NCBI GenBank assembly: GCA_021151695.1
Contig: JAGKWU010000012.1
Coordinates: forward strand, 62,001-126,000
DNA from: Cellvibrionaceae bacterium
Lineage (GTDB): Bacteria; Pseudomonadota; Gammaproteobacteria; Pseudomonadales; Cellvibrionaceae
Length of the DNA: 64,000 nt
Reading direction: 5' to 3'
Shown here: in pieces, positions 42,040-50,731 of the stretch
How the letters are laid out: every line of letters begins with the position of its first letter
Numbering within the stretch: position 1 is the first letter of the stretch
The notes under the pieces: model-generated
What the model was told of the DNA's origin: nothing
What the model saw: only the letters and a program-made list of their open reading frames with translations
Database searches by the model: none
Program-made: the position numbers and the translations under genes

Positions 42040-42915
42040 ATGGCCCTCCGAATACTGCTGGTAGATGACGCGACCTTTATTCGCGATATGATTAAAAAGC
42101 AATTGCGCGATCGTATACCCGGCGTAGAAATTTTCGATGCGGCGGACGGCGCGCGCGGACTTGCCCTATTTAAGCAAAATCCCATTGATATGGTGTTGTC
42201 CGATTGGGAAATGCCGCAGATGACAGGCGAAGAATTGTTGCGCGAGATTCGCAACTCGGCCAATGGCGCAACAACGCCCTTTATCATGATCAGCAGTCGT
42301 GGCGACCGCGACCACATTATCAAAGCCATTCAATCGGGCGTCTCCGATTACCTTTCCAAACCCTTTTCACCCGACGAACTGCTGCGCAAGGTTTTCAAGC
42401 AGTTGAAGAAAATCGGCAAAATACCGGCGGCCAACGCACGTGTTGCCAGTACCCAAGGTATAGCGGCAGCTTCTATTGATGTATTAACCGGTGGGCGAGC
42501 TGAGGCCGTCGCCCCCAGGCCCATGGCCACCGCCAGCGCTGCATTGCTCACGGCCGCTTCACCGCTTATCGCTAAACCAGCTCCGGTGGCTGTTCCCAAG
42601 GCGGCCGCAAAAGCTACTGCGCAATTGCGTTTTTCCGATAACCGTATATTTGCCTGTGTGGTGCGGGAAATGTCGCTGCAACTGATGAACTGCGTCATGC
42701 AGCGCGGCGACAGATTGCCCACGGTATTTGAGCAGGCGGTGGTGGATATAGATATGGGGGAAGGTAAAGGCCTGGCGCGCGTGAACGGCTATATTCACAG
42801 TATTGCGGCGGGGGAAAACCGCGCTGAATCCAACTCGGTAAAAGTCATTATTCGCTTTGTTGACAACGATGCAGAAAAATTCGAAGTCTTATCGAAATTT
42901 ATCTCACAGTTATAA
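42040..42915 (+). CDS. response regulator with unrecognised C-terminal domain
   Basis: This 291-aa protein has a CheY-like receiver (about 1-125): DD at 9-10, phospho-acceptor Asp in VLSDWEM (near 54), Thr/Ser in MISS, and Lys in YLSKPF. An Ala/Pro-rich linker (about 130-195) leads to a domain of about 95 residues (LRFSDNRIFACVVREMSLQL to the end) that I do not recognise; its size and beta-rich pattern could be PilZ-like. No adjacent kinase. Confidence 0.8.
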   Translation: MALRILLVDDATFIRDMIKKQLRDRIPGVEIFDAADGARGLALFKQNPIDMVLSDWEMPQMTGEELLREIRNSANGATTPFIMISSRGDRDHIIKAIQSGVSDYLSKPFSPDELLRKVFKQLKKIGKIPAANARVASTQGIAAASIDVLTGGRAEAVAPRPMATASAALLTAASPLIAKPAPVAVPKAAAKATAQLRFSDNRIFACVVREMSLQLMNCVMQRGDRLPTVFEQAVVDIDMGEGKGLARVNGYIHSIAAGENRAESNSVKVIIRFVDNDAEKFEVLSKFISQL

Positions 42916-42948
42916 AGAATATTGTTCACAATCTTGAAGCGGCGACGC

Positions 42949-44841
42949 TTATTGGCTCGCCGCTTCAAGTTCTTCGCTAACCATCAACCAGTTCTCTTCT
43001 GTCGTATCCAGATCCTGTTGCAGCTTTGCTTGATCCAATAACAGTTGTTGCAATTTGGATTTGTGGTCGTCGTGATAGATGGAGCTATCGCTCAGTTCAG
43101 CTTCTATTTCACCCAAACGTTTTTGCAATTTCTCCATTTGGGATTCAAGTGTTTTTAGCTTGTTGGTGAGCGGTTTTAATTGGGCACGCTGAGCCGCTGA
43201 CTGTTGGCGCTGGGCTTTTTTATCAACTTTGCTTTCGTTTTCCGGCGCGTATTTTTCTTCGGCGGCGGCCTGTTGTTGGCGCTGTTGGAGCAACCATTTG
43301 TAGTAGTCCTCCAGATCACCATCAAATTCGCTGACGCTACCATCGGCTACCAGTAAAAATTCATTTACCGTATTGCGCAGCAAATGACGATCATGCGAGA
43401 CAATAATCACCGCACCTTCAAAATCCTGTAGTGCCATGGTGAGTGCCTGGCGCATTTCCAGATCGAGATGGTTGGTGGGTTCGTCGAGCAGCAATACGTT
43501 GGGTTTTTCCCAAGCGATGATTGCTAATGCAAGACGCGCCTTTTCACCACCGGAAAAATGCGTAATGGGTTCAAAGGCGCGTTCACCGTGGAAATCAAAA
43601 CTGCCGAGGAAATCGCGAATTTCCTGCTCGCGCGCTGTGGGCGATAGACGCTGTATATGCAGCGCTGCCGAGGCATTGATATCCAGGGCTTCCAGTTGAT
43701 GCTGGGCAAAATAACCCAGTTTGAAATGTTCGCCGTTGGTGCGCTCGCCCGCGATTAATGGCAGCGAACCTGCAAGGGTTTTTACCAGGCTGGATTTTCC
43801 CGCACCGTTGGGGCCGAGCAAACCAATGCGTGTTTCCGCGCGAATGGCCAGCTCAACTTTGTCGAGAATAATTTTTTCGCCGTAACCAATTTTGGCTCCG
43901 CTGATATGCACCAGCGGTACCGACATTTTATCGGAACATTTAAAGGTGAAGGTAAAGGGTGAATCCACGTGCGCAGCGGAAATTTTTTCCATGCGCTCCA
44001 GTTCTTTAATGCGACTTTGCGCCTGGCGCGCTTTGGTAGCTTGCGCGCGGAAACGGCGAATGTAATTTTCGACGTGGGCAATACGCTCTTGTTGTTTCTC
44101 GTAACTCGCTTGTTGTTGTGCAAGCTTTTCGGCGCGCTGGCGCTCGAAGGCTGAATAGTTACCGCTGTAGTTATCGAGTTTTTGTCGTTCGATACACACA
44201 ATGCGATCGACAATATTGTCGAGAAAATCGCGGTCGTGCGAAATAATAATCAGGGTACCGGGATAGCGCTTGAGCCACTCTTCCAGCCACAGGGTCGCAT
44301 CCAGATCCAGGTGGTTGGTGGGTTCGTCGAGCAGCAGTAAATCCGACGGGCACATAAGCGCCTGCGCGAGATTTAGGCGGATGCGCCAGCCACCGGAAAA
44401 GTCTGTCACGGGCCGTGCATCATCGCCTTTATTAAAGCCAAGGCCGTTCAACAATTGCTGCGCGCGCGCCGGTGCGGAGTAGGCATGGATATTTTCCATC
44501 TCTCCGTAAAGCCTGGCTAACTTATCGCCGTCATTGCCAGCGGCAGAAATTTCAGCTTCAAGCCGACGCAATTCGCTGTCGCCGTCCAGCACATAATCGA
44601 GCGCGCTACGGCTGGTGTGGCCGACTTCCTGGGCCATATGCGCAATGCGCCACTGGCGGGGAATATCGAGCGTGCCGGTATCGCTGGCGAGCTTACCCAG
44701 CAGCATTTGAAAGAGGGTGGATTTGCCTGTGCCATTGCCGCCGATCAAGCCGATTTTCTGGCCCGGGTAAATGGTAAGGTCGGCGGATTCCAACAGGAAC
44801 TTGGCGCCGCGTTGCAGTGAGATGTTTTGTAATTGAATCAT
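42949..44841 (-). CDS. ABC-F ATPase (YheS-like)
   Basis: This 630-aa soluble protein has two ABC cassettes without membrane domains. Walker A motifs are GGNGTGKST (about 37-45) and GPNGAGKSS (about 345-353); signatures FSGGWRIRLNLAQAL and FSGGEKARLALAI; Walker B LLLDEPTNHLDL twice. The charged linker and the C-terminal coiled coil (about 530-630) are those of YheS-type ABC-F proteins, which act on ribosomes. I start at ATG 44841; an ATG 9 bp upstream exists. The divergent TIGR02444 start is only 37 bp away. Confidence 0.93.
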   Translation of the reverse strand: MIQLQNISLQRGAKFLLESADLTIYPGQKIGLIGGNGTGKSTLFQMLLGKLASDTGTLDIPRQWRIAHMAQEVGHTSRSALDYVLDGDSELRRLEAEISAAGNDGDKLARLYGEMENIHAYSAPARAQQLLNGLGFNKGDDARPVTDFSGGWRIRLNLAQALMCPSDLLLLDEPTNHLDLDATLWLEEWLKRYPGTLIIISHDRDFLDNIVDRIVCIERQKLDNYSGNYSAFERQRAEKLAQQQASYEKQQERIAHVENYIRRFRAQATKARQAQSRIKELERMEKISAAHVDSPFTFTFKCSDKMSVPLVHISGAKIGYGEKIILDKVELAIRAETRIGLLGPNGAGKSSLVKTLAGSLPLIAGERTNGEHFKLGYFAQHQLEALDINASAALHIQRLSPTAREQEIRDFLGSFDFHGERAFEPITHFSGGEKARLALAIIAWEKPNVLLLDEPTNHLDLEMRQALTMALQDFEGAVIIVSHDRHLLRNTVNEFLLVADGSVSEFDGDLEDYYKWLLQQRQQQAAAEEKYAPENESKVDKKAQRQQSAAQRAQLKPLTNKLKTLESQMEKLQKRLGEIEAELSDSSIYHDDHKSKLQQLLLDQAKLQQDLDTTEENWLMVSEELEAASQ

Positions 44842-44878
44842 GACGCGCATTCTAGCAGACTTGAGTGCTTGTTCAGCT

Positions 44879-45364
44879 ATGGGAATTTATCGCGTGGAAT
44901 CATCGGCATCGTCACTTTGGGATTTTGCAGTTGGACTCTACACTCAGCCGGGTGTTGATTCTCTGTGCCTGGATTTACAGGATAACTATGCCGTTAATGT
45001 GAACATGTTGTTATTTGCACGCTGGTTGGAGACTCGTCAGCTGCTTCTCGACCTTCCTGCAGCGCTGGGCTGTATAAGTGCCTGGGATAAAAATTATGTG
45101 CAGACGCTGCGCCAGTTGCGCCGACAGATGAAAGCGGAATTTGCCGGTTCATTGGCACAGGTGGAAGAGGTGCGCGATCAAATCAAACGTGCAGAATTAC
45201 AGGCAGAACGACAAGAGCTTATCTGGCTTGAGCAACTGGCTAACACCTGGCCCGGCACGACGGGTGTGGCTGCCGGTGAAAATGTACATGCCTATCTGAG
45301 CTACCTGCAGTTGCCCGCTGAAGTCATTGCGCATGCCGTCGCCAGTTTGACCGTGGCTGCTTAA
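44879..45364 (+). CDS. TIGR02444 family protein
   Basis: This 161-aa protein matches TIGR02444 (SLWDFAVGLY, then LQDNYAVNVNMLLFARWL). Members are found next to the YheS-like ABC-F gene in Pseudomonas, as here, but their function is unknown. The ATG at 44879 is preferred over one at 44840, which would overlap the ABC-F start. Confidence 0.8.
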   Translation: MGIYRVESSASSLWDFAVGLYTQPGVDSLCLDLQDNYAVNVNMLLFARWLETRQLLLDLPAALGCISAWDKNYVQTLRQLRRQMKAEFAGSLAQVEEVRDQIKRAELQAERQELIWLEQLANTWPGTTGVAAGENVHAYLSYLQLPAEVIAHAVASLTVAA

Positions 45365-45373
45365 GTTTCCGGT

Positions 45374-45607
45374 TTAATGCTTGCGCAACGCGGTATTGAG
45401 CTGGTCTATCGCCATTATCCAATCTGAATCTTCATGGAAACATTCACGCAGAAATTGCGATTGCGCCGGGCTCCAGAAAGCCGCTTTATGTAAAGCCACC
45501 CCCTCAATAATATAGTGGCGCTCGATAAACTCGGAGATGGAATCTTCGTCAGTAGCCAATCCCAACTGCTCAAACAATTGCTGAACACCGTGCTCATTGG
45601 TTTGCAT
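45374..45607 (-). CDS. DUF2789 protein
   Basis: This 77-aa acidic protein is a DUF2789 member (LFEQLGLATDEDSISEFIERH). No function known. AGGAGT precedes ATG 45607. Confidence 0.78.
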   Translation of the reverse strand: MQTNEHGVQQLFEQLGLATDEDSISEFIERHYIIEGVALHKAAFWSPAQSQFLRECFHEDSDWIMAIDQLNTALRKH

Positions 45608-45837
45608 GATTAACTCCTCTTACTCCATAGGGATATTGTGGAAGATGCAGCTGATGCTGCGTTCAAGCTAAGCCTAGGATAAATTTAGCAGTAATTAGTT
45701 CAGCCTCTTCGAACATTAAGGAATTAGGCGAAGGCTTGATAGTCGTGAAGAGCGGATGCGAAAAAACGAGGGAGTGAGTGAAGCAAAATAGCGGCAGACT
45801 TGAGCCTGCCGCAACATAAAACTGTCAGCGAAACGGC

Positions 45838-46770
45838 TTAGTTTTGGCTATCAGGATTAATGGCTTCTTCGCTGGCAGATGCTTCGGGCTTTTCCTGGTC
45901 AGTGTTTGCGGGTGCTTCTGTTGTAATGGTTTCGGCGATGGGTGCTTCGACTGCGGTTTCAACAGGGGTTGGCTCGCTCACAGGAGCGACGGGTTCCGGT
46001 TCATTTTCTGGCGCCTGTGGAATTACTTCCGGTTCGATTACCTTTGGTTCGGCAACTTCTGGCTTGATTGTCGCGACTGGTTCAGCAGGTTTTTTGGGCG
46101 CTGCTTTTTTGCGCGGTGCTGCTATTTTTTTTGCAGCAGGTGCTGGTTTGGCTGGAGCGGGAGCTTTTTCTTCCACTCTTGGTGCAACTGTTTCTACAGC
46201 TGCTGGTGCAGCGGCCTGTTCTGCAGCTACTGTTTTTTTATTGGCTTTTTTGGCTGCTTTTTTAGCGGATTTCTTTTCTGCTTTTTCGGCGTGTTTTTTG
46301 GATTTTTTATCAGCATCTGCTTTTTTGGATTTGCCTTCCGTTTTTTTTGCATCCGATTTTTTATCTTCGGATTTTTTCTTTCCTTCTTTTTTATCGCTGG
46401 ATTTTTTCGGTTTGTCAGCTGATTTTTTTGGGCTCAGCAGTGCAATTTCTTTTTTCACTTCGTCGGCCAATTTTTGTTCGGCTTTAAGTTCATTGAGTGA
46501 AGTAGTGGCGACTACCAACGCGGCCTTGTGAGTTGCAGCCAAATCCTGTGCGGTTTGCAGGCGAGCTTTGGCCGCTGGCGTTGAGGTGCCTTTAGCGCTG
46601 AGTTGTTTTACTTTGGCAGCTGCGGCATCAGCAGCTTTTTTTGCTGTTTGCACAGCCTTTTCCGCAACGCTGAATTTTTGCGCGCGGGCTTTATCGAGTG
46701 CAGCAGACACTTTGGCAATCTGGTTCTCAATATCGGCGATGGAAAGGGTAGGTTTTTTGGTGGCGGCCAT
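45838..46770 (-). CDS. algP: AlgP-like Lys/Ala/Pro-rich protein
   Basis: This 310-aa protein has an N-terminal helical part (about 1-110, AlgP-type TLSIADIENQIAKVSAALDKA), then a long Lys/Ser/Ala tract (about 111-190, histone-H1-like) and a Pro/Glu/Val-rich tail. Pseudomonas AlgP binds DNA and affects alginate genes; the local order (ABC-F, algP, FKBP, algQ, dsbB) matches that genome. ATG 46770 has AGGA. Confidence 0.8.
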   Translation of the reverse strand: MAATKKPTLSIADIENQIAKVSAALDKARAQKFSVAEKAVQTAKKAADAAAAKVKQLSAKGTSTPAAKARLQTAQDLAATHKAALVVATTSLNELKAEQKLADEVKKEIALLSPKKSADKPKKSSDKKEGKKKSEDKKSDAKKTEGKSKKADADKKSKKHAEKAEKKSAKKAAKKANKKTVAAEQAAAPAAVETVAPRVEEKAPAPAKPAPAAKKIAAPRKKAAPKKPAEPVATIKPEVAEPKVIEPEVIPQAPENEPEPVAPVSEPTPVETAVEAPIAETITTEAPANTDQEKPEASASEEAINPDSQN

Positions 46771-47186
46771 GGTGAAATCCTGTAGCAAAACTGGGTTTGA
46801 TAGGGGATAAAAAAATTGCGGCCTTAAGTGTAAACGTCCGGTCCCTAAAAGTGTACCGCGCGCATGTGACATTTATCGGGGCGATCCCGAATTTGATGGC
46901 AATAACCGGCAAAAAAGTTGCGAACTAATTTGAGGCGCCAGTGTCAGAAGCTCGCGCATTTTCCGGCCCCTTGAGAGGGGGCGGAAACTGATGCAGCGGT
47001 TTATTGCTCGCCAGCGCGAAAAAATGGGCAAAATACCGCACAACTTTTAGATTTTGGTATACCATTGGCGCCCGTTAGGGCTGTTACACCAGTGGTTTTC
47101 TGCGGGTTGCCCATCACACGCCTGGCTTGGCTGTACGGGCATTCAGGCCAATAATTCCATTAAAATGTAATCCACTAGGGTGCAAA
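46771..47186. other. 416-bp divergent intergenic region
   Basis: Between algP and the first FKBP gene. It carries an inverted repeat GGCCCCTT-gag-AGGGGGC near 46961-46982. No gene, tRNA or repeat family seen; both promoters should lie here. Confidence 0.6.
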
Positions 47187-47945
47187 ATGATTAACAAGAA
47201 ATTACTCCTCGCCAGTCTGGTAGCCTCAACAGCCTTGATCGCTGGTTGCAAAAAAGATGCTCCAAAACAAGAAGCTCCCAAGCTGGACACGCTTGAGCAA
47301 AAAGTAAGCTACCTGATTGGTCAAAACATCGGCAAAAGCATTCAACAAAACGGTGTTGTGCTGGACAACGATCTGCTGATCCTGGCGTTGAACGATGTTA
47401 AAGCGGGTACTCCAAGCCGCATTTCTGACGAAGACGCTGGCAAGATCATGCAAGAATTCCAGCAAAAAATGATGGCGAAAAAAGAAGAAGAACAAAAGAA
47501 ACTGAGCGAAACTAACAAAGCCGATGGCGAAAAGTTCCTCACTGAAAACAAAACCAAAGAAGGCGTTCAAGTAACTGCTTCTGGTCTGCAATACAAAGTG
47601 ATCACTGCTGGTAACGGCGTTAAGCCAAAAGCGACTGACACTGTTAAAGTTCACTACGTAGGTAAACTGGTTAACGGTACCGAGTTCGATTCTTCTCGCA
47701 AACACGGTGACAACCCAGTTGAATTCCCTGTTAATGGCGTGATCCCAGGTTGGACTGAAGCTCTGCAACTGATGCCAGTTGGTTCCAAGTGGGAAGTGTA
47801 CATTCCATCTGATCTGGCTTACGGCCCAGCTGGCCAAGGCCCAATCCCACCAGCTTCTACCCTGATCTTCGAAGTTGAGCTGTTGGAAGTTAAAGCTGCT
47901 CCTGCTGAAGACAAAGCAGCTGCTGCAAAACCAGCTAAAAAATAA
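47187..47945 (+). CDS. FKBP-type peptidyl-prolyl isomerase lipoprotein
   Basis: This 252-aa lipoprotein (lipobox LIAGC) has an FkpA/Mip N-terminal helical dimerisation domain (about 30-115) and an FKBP domain (about 130-235; VKVHYVGKLVNGTEFDSS, GVIPGWTEALQLMPVGSKW, ASTLIFEVEL). It assists folding of envelope proteins. ATG 47187 is chosen because it starts the signal peptide. The codon bias is strong, suggesting abundant expression. Confidence 0.93.
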   Translation: MINKKLLLASLVASTALIAGCKKDAPKQEAPKLDTLEQKVSYLIGQNIGKSIQQNGVVLDNDLLILALNDVKAGTPSRISDEDAGKIMQEFQQKMMAKKEEEQKKLSETNKADGEKFLTENKTKEGVQVTASGLQYKVITAGNGVKPKATDTVKVHYVGKLVNGTEFDSSRKHGDNPVEFPVNGVIPGWTEALQLMPVGSKWEVYIPSDLAYGPAGQGPIPPASTLIFEVELLEVKAAPAEDKAAAAKPAKK

Positions 47946-47961
47946 GTTGGTGAAAGCCACT

Positions 47962-47988
47962 AAAAAACCCGCGTAATGCGGGTTTTTT
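47962..47988 (+). terminator. terminator after the first FKBP gene
   Basis: AAAAAACCCGC-gtaat-GCGGGTTTTTT stem-loop 17 bp past the stop. Confidence 0.9.
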
Positions 47989-48030
47989 AGTTTCTGAAAT
48001 GCGTGTTACGTTTAGTTAAAGGGGATCTCC

Positions 48031-48795
48031 ATGTTTGCCAGACAATACCTTTTTGTTGCCGTCTCTACAGTGTTGATGGTGGGTTGTAATAGCACCAAGC
48101 CGCAACCCAAAGCGTCGGTAGAGTTGACTACTTTTGATCAGAAAGTTGCCTATATGCAGGGCCGCAACCTCGTCACCAACTTCCAAAAATACGATCTGGC
48201 ATTGGATTCTGCAATAGTCGCCCAGGCAATTGATGACGCGACTAACCACCGTCCTTCACTGTTGACCGAAGAGCAAATAACGCAGTTGAAAGAGGAGCTA
48301 ACCAAGCGCGTTAAGGATGCTAAAGAGGAAGAGAAGCAGCAACTTATCGCCAGCAATAGCACCGCCGGTGAAAAATTTTTGGCTGAAAATAAATCCAGGC
48401 CTGGTGTACAGGTGATGCCCAGTGGTGTGCAGTACAAAATCATTAAGGCGGCCAATGGACCCAAGCCTGCAGCTTCTGATGTAGTGCTCTTAAACTATGT
48501 AGGCAAGTTGATTGATGGTAGTGAATTTGACAGCTCCGCATCCAGAGGAAAGGGTGAACCCGTATCGCTGCATCTGGACAAAATGGTGCCAGGGTTCAAA
48601 GAAGCGTTAGCACAGATGCCCGTGGGATCAAAATGGGAAATTTATATTCCGGCACCTTTGGGTTACGGTGATATCGCAAAAAACAAAATTCCGCCGGCTT
48701 CGACGTTGATCTTTGAGGTGGAGCTGGTAGGAGCCAAAGCACCTCTTCCCAAGCCTGGGCAGCCCAAGAAAACAGAAATCAAAATCGGTAAGTAA
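48031..48795 (+). CDS. second FKBP-type isomerase lipoprotein (paralogue)
   Basis: This 254-aa protein has a lipobox (LMVGC), an N-terminal helical domain and an FKBP domain (VLLNYVGKLIDGSEFDSS, VPGFKEALAQMPVGSKW, ASTLIFEVEL). It is a tandem paralogue of the previous gene, clearly diverged and with ordinary codon use. AAGGGG precedes ATG 48031; the terminator between them separates the transcripts. Confidence 0.92.
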   Translation: MFARQYLFVAVSTVLMVGCNSTKPQPKASVELTTFDQKVAYMQGRNLVTNFQKYDLALDSAIVAQAIDDATNHRPSLLTEEQITQLKEELTKRVKDAKEEEKQQLIASNSTAGEKFLAENKSRPGVQVMPSGVQYKIIKAANGPKPAASDVVLLNYVGKLIDGSEFDSSASRGKGEPVSLHLDKMVPGFKEALAQMPVGSKWEIYIPAPLGYGDIAKNKIPPASTLIFEVELVGAKAPLPKPGQPKKTEIKIGK

Positions 48796-48822
48796 GCTGG
48801 CTCTCCATGACGTTAGCCTCCA

Positions 48823-48852
48823 TAAAAAAACCCGCACAGTGCGGGTTTTTTT
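48823..48852. terminator. bidirectional terminator
   Basis: AAAAAAACCCGCAC-ag-TGCGGGTTTTTTT between the convergent FKBP and rsd genes. Confidence 0.92.
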
Positions 48853-48867
48853 ATGGATGTTTTTTGC

Positions 48868-49341
48868 TTAACCGTTTACCAGATCTTTATGGGATGTATG
48901 CAATACGGAAATCATACGGTCTTCTGCGCTGAAGCGACTTTCCAGCACTTCACCCAGATGGGACAGGTCGGTATGCAGGCTGGTGAGGTCATCGGTTTCC
49001 AGATATTTGTCGTTAAAATCGAGCAGCTTTTCGGTGGTGCCATCAACAAGGGTAAACAGGCCACCGGCTTCGTGCAGGGCGTCTTCATCATCAAAATCGC
49101 GGCCTTCTTTGATCAATTGATCGTAGATCTCAAAGTGGCCAGCAGAGACATAATCCACCAGGATCTGGCACAGGGAACGCAATTTTTCGCCGCGCAATTC
49201 GTCATTGGCAACCGGGTTCTTACCCATGGCGCTCAGGGCGCAGTACTGCACCAGCAAATCCTGACGTTCATGCAGCCAGCGGTCGATAATGACATTTACG
49301 CCGCCCCAGCGTTCTTTTGCGTTTTGACAATTTTCTAACAT
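48868..49341 (-). CDS. rsd: Rsd/AlgQ anti-sigma-70 regulator
   Basis: This 157-aa cytoplasmic protein has the Rsd/AlgQ fold: WLHERQDLLVQYCAL, then QILVDYVSAGHFEIYDQL and LGEVLESRFSAEDRMI. It binds sigma 70 and sequesters it in stationary phase; in Pseudomonas AlgQ lies beside algP and dsbB, as here. AGGAAAC precedes ATG 49341. Confidence 0.93.
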   Translation of the reverse strand: MLENCQNAKERWGGVNVIIDRWLHERQDLLVQYCALSAMGKNPVANDELRGEKLRSLCQILVDYVSAGHFEIYDQLIKEGRDFDDEDALHEAGGLFTLVDGTTEKLLDFNDKYLETDDLTSLHTDLSHLGEVLESRFSAEDRMISVLHTSHKDLVNG

Positions 49342-49444
49342 GCTCAGGTTTCCTGGTAACTACTTTGTGGACTGATGAGTTGGCGTCTGTAATTGATATT
49401 TATGACGGCTATTGCCGACACAATAGGTCATCTGCGCGAGGGCT

Positions 49445-49960
49445 TCAACTGGCAGCTAACGAATTCATGCCACTTTTTGGGACACGCACCAGCTGATACA
49501 AGTTGGTTAGACCCAATCCTATGAACGCGATCAACGACCAGCCGGCGATACTCAATCCCAGGATTTTATGGGGCTCGGCGCAGCTGCCATCACCTTGCAA
49601 TAACATCTTGAAAGCTTCCATCAGCGGGAATACTTCAAACATATAAGCCAGGCCAGGGCCGCAGGCGGGCAGTTTGTCGGCTGGCAGGCTTTGCAGCCAG
49701 AGTTGGTGCTGGGCGAAGTAACTGCCGCCTATGGCCGCTAGTAGTCCCAATGCGGCATAAATGCGCAGACCTTTGCTGGACGGATTATGGAAGAACGCTA
49801 TCAGGCCGAGGATGCCGACCAGATCAAAAAAGGCGCGCTGGGTGATGCACAGGGGGCAGGGTTCGAGTTTCATTACGTGCTCGAGAAAGGCGCCCACCAG
49901 AATCAGGCCGGCGCAGGCAATAAACAGAAGCAGGTTGGTTTGGCGAATGCTGGGAATCAT
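49445..49960 (-). CDS. dsbB: disulfide bond formation protein DsbB
   Basis: This 171-aa inner-membrane protein has four helices, the CPLC active-site pair (about 35-38) and the second pair (Cys in LPACGPG and Cys in DGSCAE) in the second periplasmic loop. It re-oxidises DsbA with quinone. GAGGT precedes ATG 49960. Confidence 0.94.
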   Translation of the reverse strand: MIPSIRQTNLLLFIACAGLILVGAFLEHVMKLEPCPLCITQRAFFDLVGILGLIAFFHNPSSKGLRIYAALGLLAAIGGSYFAQHQLWLQSLPADKLPACGPGLAYMFEVFPLMEAFKMLLQGDGSCAEPHKILGLSIAGWSLIAFIGLGLTNLYQLVRVPKSGMNSLAAS

Positions 49961-50099
49961 ACTGACCTCGGCTTTTTAAGAGGTGCCAATAGTAAGCAAA
50001 AAACGCATAACAGAGCCAGATGTTTGCGACAAATCGTCTATGCTGTAGATGAACGTCGCCATGAGCGAGAATTTGGCTATTGATCGGGTGTGAGATCTT

Positions 50100-50654
50100 A
50101 TGAAAAACGGCTTGTTGGTAAGGATGGGTTTGGCGGCTGCAGCCACCCTGTTGGCTCTGGATGCGCTGGCAGAGGGCGGTGGTGAGACTTTTAAGGAAGG
50201 GGTCAATTACTTGCCGATCAAGCCCGCACTGGTGGTGAATTACGGTGGCCCGGGCAAGGTCAAATACATCAAGGCAGAGATTTCCCTGCGGGTGGAAAAC
50301 GCTCACAGCGCAGAAGAAGTTACCCACCATATGCCGCTGGTGCGCGACACTCTGATCATGTTGATCAGCAGTGTGACGGATGAACAAATGAGTACCGGTG
50401 ATGGCAAAGAGCAGATGCGTGTGGATGCACTGGCAAAATTAAATCAGGTGCTGGAAGCGGCCGAGCATCCCGAAGCTGCCGGCGAACACAAAGATGAACA
50501 CAAGAAAGACGAGCATAAAAAAGATGAGCATAAAGACGACAAGAAAGATGCTCATGGAAAAGAATCGGGCAAGAAGAAAGATGCCAAAGCTGAGCACGAG
50601 ACCGGGCCGCTGATCAGCGATTTACTGTTCGATAATCTGGTGGTTCAAAAATAG
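50100..50654 (+). CDS. FliL-like exported protein with Lys/His/Asp tract
   Basis: This 184-aa protein has a signal peptide (cleavage after LALDALA), then a FliL-like domain (about 35-120; YLPIKPALVVNYGGP, KYIKAEISLRV). A low-complexity tract of His, Lys, Asp and Glu (about 125-165) is inserted before the conserved C-terminal ISDLLFDNLVVQ helix. It is not next to flagellar genes. The tract could bind metal or be a flexible tether. The weak ribosome site leaves the start slightly uncertain. Confidence 0.75.
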   Translation: MKNGLLVRMGLAAAATLLALDALAEGGGETFKEGVNYLPIKPALVVNYGGPGKVKYIKAEISLRVENAHSAEEVTHHMPLVRDTLIMLISSVTDEQMSTGDGKEQMRVDALAKLNQVLEAAEHPEAAGEHKDEHKKDEHKKDEHKDDKKDAHGKESGKKKDAKAEHETGPLISDLLFDNLVVQK

Positions 50655-50677
50655 TGCGACTTGGTTGCGCGCCTCAT

Positions 50678-50709
50678 AAAAAGGCCGGGTTTTGATACCC
50701 GGCCTTTTT
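50678..50709. terminator. bidirectional terminator
   Basis: AAAAAGGCCGGGT / ACCCGGCCTTTTT with a 6-nt loop between the FliL-like and gshA genes. Confidence 0.92.
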
Positions 50710-50731
50710 GCTTTGTACCGCGGAAACTTGT

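Noticed and set aside
45844..46531. Phe/Cys- and Ser/Ala-rich plus-strand frames opposite algP
   Set aside because: Low-complexity mirror of the Lys/Ala/Pro-rich AlgP coding strand.
50100..50654. Flagellar locus around the FliL-like gene
   Set aside because: No other flagellar gene lies nearby; neighbours are dsbB and gshA.
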